This document shows, piece by piece, positions 56,693 through 64,000 of a DNA stretch of 64,000 nt (its first letter is position 1; the number at the start of each line of letters is the position of its first letter). The notes under the pieces are model-generated. The model was not told the origin of the DNA. It saw only the letters and a program-made list of their open reading frames with translations, and made no database searches. The position numbers and the translations under genes are program-made. The DNA comes from Heterohyrax brucei (lineage: Eukaryota; Chordata; Mammalia; Hyracoidea; Procaviidae), in NCBI GenBank assembly GCA_028571685.1, contig CM053140.1, positions 61,448,201 through 61,512,200 on the forward strand, read 5' to 3'.

Positions 56693-56697
56693 GATAC

Positions 56698-56840
56698 AGG
56701 CATTGTTTTAAGCATTTTATAAATATTAACACATTTAATTCTAATCTTGTAAGGTGGTTATGATTATCTTCATTTTATAGATGAGGAAATTAAGATGCAG
56801 TAGGTTAAGTAATTTACCAAATTTCACACATCTAGTAAAG
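56698..56840 (-). mobile_element. MIR SINE
   Basis: atcttcattttatagatgag, gaaattaagatgcag, gttaagtaatttaccaaatt: antisense MIR core. Confidence 0.8.
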
Positions 56841-57041
56841 ATTTTCATTTATACATCTGTTTCCACTGATCGCATCCTGAAAAATTCTTCTGGATCACTG
56901 GATCCCTGGTGAAATTAAATGGAATGGAAGAGAAAAGGAAATGCTTAAGAGATGGCAGTTTAGTAAAACTATCATTGATGGAACAAGAGGTAAGCTTACC
57001 TTCAGCTTCCATGCACTATACCTGATACACATTTAAAAAGA

Positions 57042-57184
57042 GAGTCAATTTTGACTTGTAGTGACCCTATTGGACAGAGTAGAACTGCCCCATAGAATTT
57101 CCAGGGAGCCCCTAGTGGATCTGATCTGCCTGTCTTTTGGTTAGCAGCCACAGCACTTAACCACTAAGCCACCAGGGTTTCCCC
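57042..57184 (-). mobile_element. AfroSINE-type SINE
   Basis: Reverse: ggacagagtagaactgcccc, cttttggttagcagccacag, aagccaccagggtttcc. Confidence 0.93.
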
Positions 57185-58275
57185 ATGCCTGACAAATTTC
57201 AAGAAAAGCTAGAAAAGCGAGCAAAAAAGAATTCAGTAAACTAAAACCCCTTCCTACGTATTCAGACACCTGACACAAAATCTGCATAATAAACACCAAC
57301 TCAATTGGAATAATCTATCTCTGGTAATAAATTTAAAGTTTCTAAATAACAGCACAGATAGAAAGGTTTTGGAAACCCAACACTCACAATTCTAGACCAA
57401 AAAATTGCTGTATCTTGGTTACCTGATTCTACCTCAAGGGATTCATATTACATTACAGAAACTTTGTAGATTGTAAAAAATCAAATCAGCACTAAATTGA
57501 GAATGATTACAGAGATTGGCAGAGTCTATTGCATATCTCTAATAAACATGAAGAAAGTGAAACACACGCCAACCAAACTGAAACCTAATCTCTAAAATAT
57601 ATATAACCATGCAGAAATGGGAAAAAACTTAAATGCCGCTAATGAACACGTGATACTCACGATTCAGTTTTTGGCAAGAGAGTATCTAAAGTTTAGAAGC
57701 TCATCCAGGAAAGTTAACGAGTGTGAATATTGGAGTTTTCTTTATTTGGCAGGAACCATAGCAAAATTTGAAATAATTATGGCAGAATATTTATGCAACA
57801 TATAAACATTGACACAAAATAATATTACACATTGTTTAGGGATTCAAAGGCAAAGCTAGATGATTAAAACTATAGATACAATGAATAAGATCATGTTGAT
57901 AAAGAAATGTTAGACATTAGTCAATTATTTCAAATATAATTCTAAGAAAAAGGTACGTAGAATGCATAACAATTGTTTTAGATTTGTTGATTTCCACAAT
58001 GCAGATATTTCTACATATGAATAGTTGGTGAACTTTCTTTGAATAGATGAACTGATTATACAAGGATTTTACCATTCCCAGTAGACTACTTACAGAACTT
58101 AACCTAGACAAAAATAACTCAAGGGACCAGGAACGTGACAACACAACAAAAATGTGTGGAAAACCACAGTGACGTCAACAGCTCTAGGAAAATCAGCTTT
58201 ATGTATTCTTAAACTTTGTAGTGAACAATGTGCTAAAAAATTCTTTTGACATCAATGACTCTTTTTTTATCACAT
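57185..58275. other. Unassigned intergenic sequence
   Basis: AT-rich, no gene or repeat recognised. Confidence 0.5.
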
Positions 58276-58304
58276 AGAAATTATCAAACAAAATTTCAGT
58301 TTTT

Positions 58305-58575
58305 TGTTTTATTGCACTTGAAGTGAAAGTTTAGAGTTCAACTCAGTTTCTCAACCCAAAACTCATACACCCATTGTTGTGTGACCCTAGTTTACTCTCC
58401 CTACCCTGTGACAGCACATTCCTCCCCCCCACTCTGTGTTTACTGTTCCATTCAACCAGCTCCTGTCCCTTTCCTTCCTGGCACCTTGCCTCCAGACAGA
58501 TGTTGTCTATTTAGTTTCACGTACCTGCTTGAGACTAGAAGCACACTCTTCACCGGTATCATTTTATGTCTTGTA
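58305..58575 (-). mobile_element. Short L1 3' end, minus strand
   Basis: Reverse: gcacttgaagtgaaagttta, accctgtgacagcacattcc, ttgcctccagacagatgttg. Flanked by about 27-bp imperfect duplications (aattatcaa..aaatttcagtttt) at 58278-58304 and 58577-58602. Confidence 0.85.
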
Positions 58576-58849
58576 GGAATTATCAAGTGAAATTTCAGTT
58601 TTCATGAAGTGCTAGGTGTTTCTACGATAAATCTGAAGTCAGTGTTGAAGCCACAGCGGAAGAGTCAGGTAGATGCCATCACGTCACTACAAACTCAACA
58701 GGCAGGATGCAAAGATTTTTTTTTTAGGTATTGTTAAGTATATTAAACAAAGAAGCAGACTTTGGAATACAAAATATGTACTAGCAAATTTCAACCTTTA
58801 AATGTTTTACTTAGGGCTAATTTAACATGATATTAGGAAAAATGTTGTA

Positions 58850-59186
58850 AGTAAACCACGTTGTTATTAAGTGCCCTCGATTCGGTTCCATTTCTTAGTG
58901 ACTCCATGTACAACAGAACGAAACACTGCCGATCTAAATCCGCTCTTACATTCACCACTGTGTCTGTGTCTGTTATGGCAGCCACCGTGTGAATCCGTTG
59001 AAGGTCTTCATCTTTTTCACTGACCCTTGACTTCACCAAGCATGATGTCCTTCTGCAGAAACCAGTTTCTTTTGATGACATGTCTGAAATACTTCAGACA
59101 AAGTCTTGTCATTACCGATTCCAAGGAGTACTCTGACCCTACTTCTAAGGCAGACTTGCTTTTTCTGTATATGCAGTATTCTTTGT
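58850..59186 (-). mobile_element. RTE (BovB-like) 3' end, first copy
   Basis: Reverse: gtgccctcgattcggttcca, gtgactccatgtacaacaga, tttttcactgacccttgact, accaagcatgatgtccttct. Confidence 0.9.
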
Positions 59187-60960
59187 TGTTGTTGTTAGGT
59201 GACTCCCAGGTGGTTCTGACTTACAGCAACCATATGAAACAGAACAAAACACTGCCCAGTTCTGCACCATGCCCACAGAGGTTGCTACGCTGAGCCCATT
59301 GTTGCAGCCACTGTGTCAGTCTGTCTCTTTGAAGGTCTTCCACTTCTTTGCTGATCCTCCACTCTACCAGGTTTCATGTCCTTCTCCAGAGTCTTATCGC
59401 CACTGACAGTGTGTCTAAAGTATGTAAAATGTAGTCTTGCTTATCTTTTAAGGACCACTCTGGATATACCTCTTCCAAGACAGATCTGTTTGTTCTTTTC
59501 TGGTTCATGCTATATTCAATATTTTTCTCCAATACCATAATTCAGAGGTGTTGATTTTTCTTCTGTCTTCCTTATTCATTGTCCAGCTTTCACATGTGTG
59601 TGATGCAACTGAAAAACACAGTGGCGTAAGTCGCGCACACCTTAGTCTTTAATGTGATGTCCTTGATTTCAACACTTCAAAGAGGTCTTTGCAGCAGACT
59701 TGCCCAGTGCAATGCACCATTTGTTTTCTTGGCTGCTGCTTCCATGGGCATTGATTGTGGGTTCAAGTAAAATGAAATCCTTGACAAACTCATTTTTTTT
59801 CTCTGTTTATCATAATGTTGCTTACTGGTCCAGGTGTGAGGATTTTTCTTTTCCTTATGTTGAGATGTAATCCATGCTGAAGAGGGGAGAAGGGGTCTTT
59901 GGTTTCCATCACTAAGTGCTTCAAGTCCTCTTTACTCTCAGCAAGCAAGGTTGTGTCATCTGCATAACACAGGTTGTTAATGAATCTTCCTCCAACACTG
60001 ATGCCTCATTCTTCTTCATGTAGTCCAGTTTCTCAGATTATTTGTTCAGCCTACAGATTGAATACATTGGGTGAAAAGATACAGTTCTGATGCACACCTT
60101 TCCTGACTTATATATTTATCACAAATCTAAAGTCAGGCCATGTATTGCCCCCTTTTTCTGTTCAAACAACTGCCTGTTGATACATGTAGAAATTTCTCAT
60201 GATCACAGTTAAGTGTTCTGGAATTCCCATTCTCCACAATGTTATCCATAATTTGTTATGATCCACACAGTAGAATACTTTCCCACAGTCAACAAAACAC
60301 AGGTATTTTTCCAGTATTCTCTGCTTCCATTCAAGATCCATCTGACATCAGCAATGATATCCTTGTTTCCACATCCTCTTCTGAATCTGGCTTGAAGTTC
60401 AGGCAGTTGTCAATCAGTATACTGTTGCAGATGCTTGTGAATGATCTTCAGCAAAATTTTGCTTGCATGTGATATCAACAATATTGTTTGGTAAATTTTC
60501 ACATTTGGCTGGATGACCTTTTTTGGGAATATGTGTAAATGTGGATCTATTCCAGTCAGTTGGCCAGGTAGTTGTCTTGCAAATTTCGTGGCATAGACAA
60601 CTGATCACTTTCAGTGCTATATACATTTGTTGAAACATCTCAATTGATATTCCTTCAATTCTCAGAGCTTTGTCTTTTGCCAATGCTCTCAGTGCAGCTT
60701 AAACTTCTTCCTTCAGTGCCATTGGCTCCTGATCACATGCTACTTCTTCAAATGTGTGAACACTGACCAATTCTTTTTGGTATAATGACTGTGTATTCCT
60801 TCCGCCTTCTTTTGAGTTCTTCCTTCTAGTCTGTCTTAGTCTGGAAGCTCAGCTGAAACCTGTCTGTCAAGGGTGACCCTGCTATTATCAGAATACTGGT
60901 GGCACAGCTTCCAGCATCACAGCAACACACAAGCCTCCACGGTATAACAAACTCACATAC
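59187..60960 (-). mobile_element. RTE (BovB-like), long copy abutting the first
   Basis: A new 3' end starts at ttgttgttgttaggtgactc inside or against the first copy. The element then extends about 1.77 kb through the maturase/reverse-transcriptase region to gcttccagcatcacagcaac. Heavily decayed. Confidence 0.88.
60414..60683 (-). pseudogene. RTE reverse-transcriptase remnant
   Basis: An 89-codon open piece. IEGISIEMFQQM, TTWPTDWNRSTFTHIPKKGH and the following asparagine-rich stretch correspond to the N-terminal RT motifs of BovB-type ORF2 (a W-K-R-S..IPKKG block). The catalytic part is not in this open piece. Confidence 0.8.
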
Positions 60961-60974
60961 ATGGGGACAGTTAT

Positions 60975-61020
60975 TTTAGACAGATAGAGAGATAGGTATA
61001 TAGATAGATATACATATACA
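60975..61020 (+). repeat. (GATA)-type simple repeat
   Basis: gacagatagagagataggta and tagatagatatacatataca. Confidence 0.8.
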
Positions 61021-61026
61021 AGTATG

Positions 61027-61212
61027 AAAACCCTGGTGACATAGTGGTTAAGACATGTCTGCTAACCAAAAGGTTGGGAGTGTGTGTGTGTATATATATA
61101 TGTATATATACGTATGTATATGTGTATATACATATACATATACACATATGTGTATATAAGATCAGAGTACTCCTTGGAGTAGTGGAATCAATGACGGTGA
61201 GATTGTCTCACG
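61027..61212 (+). mobile_element. AfroSINE-type SINE with a microsatellite in place of its middle
   Basis: Head aaccctggtgacatagtggt and ctgctaaccaaaaggttggg, then about 80 bases of (TG/TA) repeat (61079-61160), then actccttggagtagtggaat and a degenerate tail. Confidence 0.8.
61079..61160 (+). repeat. (TG/TA) microsatellite inside the SINE
   Basis: gtgtgtgtgtgtatatatat, tacgtatgtatatgtgtata and related; partly palindromic TATA/CATA arrays. Confidence 0.9.
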
Positions 61213-61273
61213 CCTCTTGGACATATATAAATGTGTGTGTGTATATATGTATGCTGGCTCCAACAGTAACATT

Positions 61274-61773
61274 TTTTTTATTGTGATTAAGTGAAAGTAC
61301 ACAATCCAAATCAAATCTGCATGCCTGCCTATCTGCAGCTCCTTCTGCTTTCCTTGCCCAGTGACAGCTCACTTCTCCTTATCATTCTATACTTGTTGTA
61401 TTCTCTTAACAATCTCCTGTCCCCTCCTCTCTACCATCTCCTCTCCCATCTCAAGAAAGAGATGATAGGACAGCATCCTATAAATGCATTGAGCCATAAA
61501 GTATACACACCACACAGTCACACTCTGTCCCCAAATCCAGTCCATTTTTGTCCAAAGAGTTGACCTCAGTAGTATTTTCTGGATAGGGGCTACAGCAGGT
61601 CTAGGGGCCATGTTCCCAGGGGATCCCCCAGGCCATTGGACTATCAACTGTTGTCTTTTAGTAGAGTTCTGAAACTGCACCCCTCTTTTTCTTGTGTTGC
61701 CTCTTGGACCCAACATTGTGTGCCCCATCACAGCTGTCTTTGGCAGTGACCAGGCACTATCTGGTTCTTCACA
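61274..61773 (-). mobile_element. 5'-truncated L1 3' end, minus strand
   Basis: Reverse: gattaagtgaaagtacacaa, ggggccatgttcccagggga, gtgttgcctcttggacccaa. Flanked by caacagtaacatt (61261-61273) and caatagtaacatt (61774-61786), 12/13 matches. Confidence 0.92.
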
Positions 61774-61999
61774 CAATAGTAACATTCTTGAAAGAAAAGT
61801 TTATGATGCTGGAAAAATACCCTGGTTTCTTCAGTGTTTTAATTCAGACAATATGCAGAACTTGAAGAATTATGATAAATATGGACTGCTGCAACTCTAC
61901 AAAAACATACACTTAAAATTCACCGCATACATAGAAATAAGTGATTTTGATGAGACACCAGGGTTTGTTTTCTAAAACTCTAGTATGACTACTATCATG

Positions 62000-62350
62000 A
62001 ACTGAAATGTGTGTAGCCGGTGGGCTGGACCATGATTTCCAGCATTATGGGGTTGTTCTGCATTTTGTGATTTTCCTATACCATAAATCCTTATCTCTGT
62101 CTGTGGCTAATGGACTGGATTATGTTAACTAGGATTAGGGTGGGACTGTAACATCCTTATTAATGGAGTTTCCTAGAATGTGGCTCGTGCTACCTTTTAT
62201 CCTGCAAGAGATACAAGGAACGGGAAGGAAACATAAAGCTTGGGACTTCATGCCATCAAGAAAGCAGCACAGGGAGCAGAACTTAACCTTTGGACCCAGA
62301 GTTCTTGCACTGACATGCACGGGTCAAATTCAACCCCCTTCACCACCACC
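62000..62350 (+). mobile_element. Repeat-like segment, possibly LTR, unassigned
   Basis: gctggaccatgatttccagc, ggattagggtgggactgtaa, caccttttatcctgcaagag-like stretch (ctaccttttatcctgcaaga), ctttggacccagagttcttg. It resembles a repeat I associate with elephant genomes, but I cannot name it. Confidence 0.4.
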
Positions 62351-62499
62351 ACTGGACTTGTTTTTGCAAAACCAGTAAACTAATAATAGCTTTAACATTT
62401 TTAAATGGTTAAAAAAGAAAAAGATTGAAGTAAAAATACTATTTCTTAAAATACAAAAATTCTATGAAATTCAAATTTCAGTGTCCCTAAGTAATTCCA

Positions 62500-62662
62500 G
62501 GAAACCTTGGTAGCAAAGTGGTTAAGAAGAAAAGCTGTTAACCAAAAGACCAGCATTCTGAATCCACCAGGTAATCCTTGGAAACTCCATAGGGCAGTTC
62601 TACTCTGTCCTATAGTGTTGTTATGAGTTGGAATTGACTCTAGATCAACTGTCTTTTTATTT
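62500..62662 (+). mobile_element. AfroSINE-type SINE
   Basis: aaaccttggtagcaaagtgg, ccttggaaactccatagggc, gttgttatgagttggaattg. Confidence 0.92.
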
Positions 62663-62799
62663 TTAAAATAATTTCAGAACCATTAATTGTGGTTATGTGG
62701 GACATGCACATAGGCCAAGAGATAGTCAAACAGAACAAGGGGACAGTAAGTAGTTTAAAATCAGAAAATATGTGTCAGCATTGTATATTTTACAATTCT

Positions 62800-63076
62800 T
62801 GTTCAGTCTGCAAGCTGAGCAAGTAATCCAATAAACTGTACTATATGAAGAAAGATGCAGCATCAGGATTGGAGGAAGGCTTATCAATAATCTGTAATAT
62901 GCAGAGGAGACAACCTTGCTTGCTGAAAGTGAAGAGGACTTGAAGCACTTACTGATGAAGGTCAAAGGTTAAAGCCTTCGGTATGGACTGCACTTCAATG
63001 TAAAGGTAAAAAACAAATCTTCACAAATGGACTAATGAGCGACATTATGATAAATGGGAAAAAGACTGAAGTTGTC
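62800..63076 (+). mobile_element. RTE (BovB-like), left part before a SINE
   Basis: Reverse-transcriptase end: ttgctgaaagtgaagaggac, ttgaagcacttactgatgaa. The YADD box reads Tyr-Ala-Glu-Glu (62898-62909) and a stop lies just upstream, so it is dead. Confidence 0.88.
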
Positions 63077-63219
63077 AAAAAAAAAATCAAACTAATTACT
63101 GTGGAGTCAGCTCAGAACAGGATGGCCCCATAGAGTCTCCAAAGAGTCCCTGGTGGATTTGAACTGGTGAACTTTTGGTTAGAAGCCACAGCACTTAACT
63201 GTTATGCCACCAGGGTTTC
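63077..63219 (-). mobile_element. AfroSINE-type SINE inserted in the RTE
   Basis: Reverse: gtctccaaagagtccctggt, taactgttatgccaccaggg. Exact target-site duplication ctgaagttgtc at 63066-63076 and 63220-63230. Confidence 0.94.
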
Positions 63220-63832
63220 CTGAAGTTGTCTAGGGTTTTATTCGTAATCTACATCCATGAAAGTAACGGTCAACAGATCAAACCATGCATTGCATTGGAC
63301 AAATCTGCCTCAACAGACCTCTTTAAAATGTTAAAAAGCAAAGATACCACTTTGAGGACTAAGGCTCACCTGACTCAAGCACCTCACATGCATATGAAAT
63401 CATCTCATATGCACGGGAAAGCTGGACAATAAATAAGGAAGACTGAAGAGCAGTTGATGCTTTTGAATTACCGCACTGGTAAAGAACATTGACTACAGAC
63501 TGACGGAAGAATGAACAAATCTGTCTTGGAATAGGTACAACTAGAATACTCCTTAGAAGCAAGGATGGAGAGACTCCTTCTCATGTACTTTGAACATGTT
63601 ATCAGGAGGAATCAGTTCCTGGAGAAGGACATCACGCTTGGTAAATTAGAGGGTCAGTGAAAAAGAAGACCTTCAGCAAGACAGATTGACACAGTGATGG
63701 CAACAATGAGCAGAAACCTAGCTATGACTGTGAGGAAGGTGTGGGACCAGGCAGTGTCTCAGGCTGTTGTGCAAAGGACAACTATGAGGCAGAACTAACT
63801 CGAGGGCCCCTAACAACACAACAACAAATAAT
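63220..63832 (+). mobile_element. RTE (BovB-like), right part after the SINE
   Basis: ggaagactgaagagcagttg, tttgaattaccgcactggta, cttggaataggtacaactag, ttcctggagaaggacatcac and the terminal cccctaacaacacaacaac. Confidence 0.92.
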
Positions 63833-63837
63833 GTTTT

Positions 63838-64000
63838 GTTGGAATACAGCCACATCCATATGCTTGAATATTATTTGTGACTGATTTTATGCTTCAACGG
63901 CAGAGTTGTATACCTTGCCACAGACTATATGGCCCACAAAGCCTAAGATGCTTATTATTTGGCCCTTTACAAATATAATTTGCAAATTTTGCTCTAAAAG
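63838..64000 (+). mobile_element. hAT-type non-autonomous DNA transposon (partial)
   Basis: ggaatacagccacatccata, aacggcagagttgtatacct, tatggcccacaaagcctaag, tggccctttacaaatataat: typical of a common mammalian hAT-Charlie-type element; the exact family is not certain. Runs to the window edge. Confidence 0.65.

Noticed and set aside
60239-60472. 77-codon plus-strand frame
   Set aside because: Antisense to the RTE reverse-transcriptase remnant.
61079-61160. CRISPR-like repeated array
   Set aside because: It is a simple TG/TA microsatellite without spacers, in a mammalian SINE.
38880-64000. A second protein-coding gene upstream of PUM1 (NKAIN1 is the neighbour in human)
   Set aside because: No exon-like open frame with recognisable protein was found; the interval looks purely intergenic and the neighbour presumably starts beyond the window.

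Overview
The window is nuclear DNA from a placental mammal, most likely a paenungulate afrotherian such as an elephant. The evidence is the mix of repeats: dozens of copies of a tRNA-derived SINE of AfroSINE type, BovB-like RTE elements whose tails end in a 'cctaacaacaac' motif, and many L1 3' ends of one lineage-specific type carrying 'ctggggtcttaaaagct'. The species call is inference from remembered repeat types; no search was run.

Only one protein-coding gene is recognisable: the 5' end of PUM1 (Pumilio RNA-binding protein 1) on the minus strand. Its CpG-island promoter and a short non-coding exon 1 lie near 36.67-36.75 kb. Intron 1 is about 4.0 kb (36,670-32,626). Exon 2 (32,625-32,252) carries the start codon and the first 121 codons. 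Intron 2 then runs at least 32 kb off the left edge. The right half (37-64 kb) is upstream of the gene; no other gene was seen there.

Left third (1-31.8 kb, intron 2): a near full-length L1 (3,154-10,343) with target-site duplications sits inside the tail of an older L1, next to a third, internally duplicated L1 fragment. Further nests follow at 18.8-21.5 kb (an L1 interrupted by two other L1s in opposite orientations), 21.5-23.8 kb (L1 in RTE in L1) and 24.5-25.7 kb (two L1 tails at one site in one SINE). Nearly all L1s here are antisense to PUM1.

Middle (31.8-37.2 kb): unique, poor in young repeats, and holding the conserved exons and promoter. Right side (37.2-64 kb): many SINEs in both orientations, an ancient L1 scaffold (about 41.2-48.7 kb) broken up by later insertions, a long unassigned ancient repeat (50.0-53.0 kb), several minus-strand L1 tails with target-site duplications, and RTE elements at 58.9-61.0 and 62.8-63.8 kb. 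Two copies of a 160-bp TA-flanked inverted-repeat transposon lie at 14.6 and 49.0 kb.

No bacterial or viral gene system, CRISPR array, rRNA or functional tRNA gene was seen. The notable biology is the layered transposon record, the design of this L1 lineage (repeat-bearing 5'UTR, long inter-ORF spacer, purine-rich 3'UTR), and the compact PUM1 5' leader with a tiny upstream reading frame.
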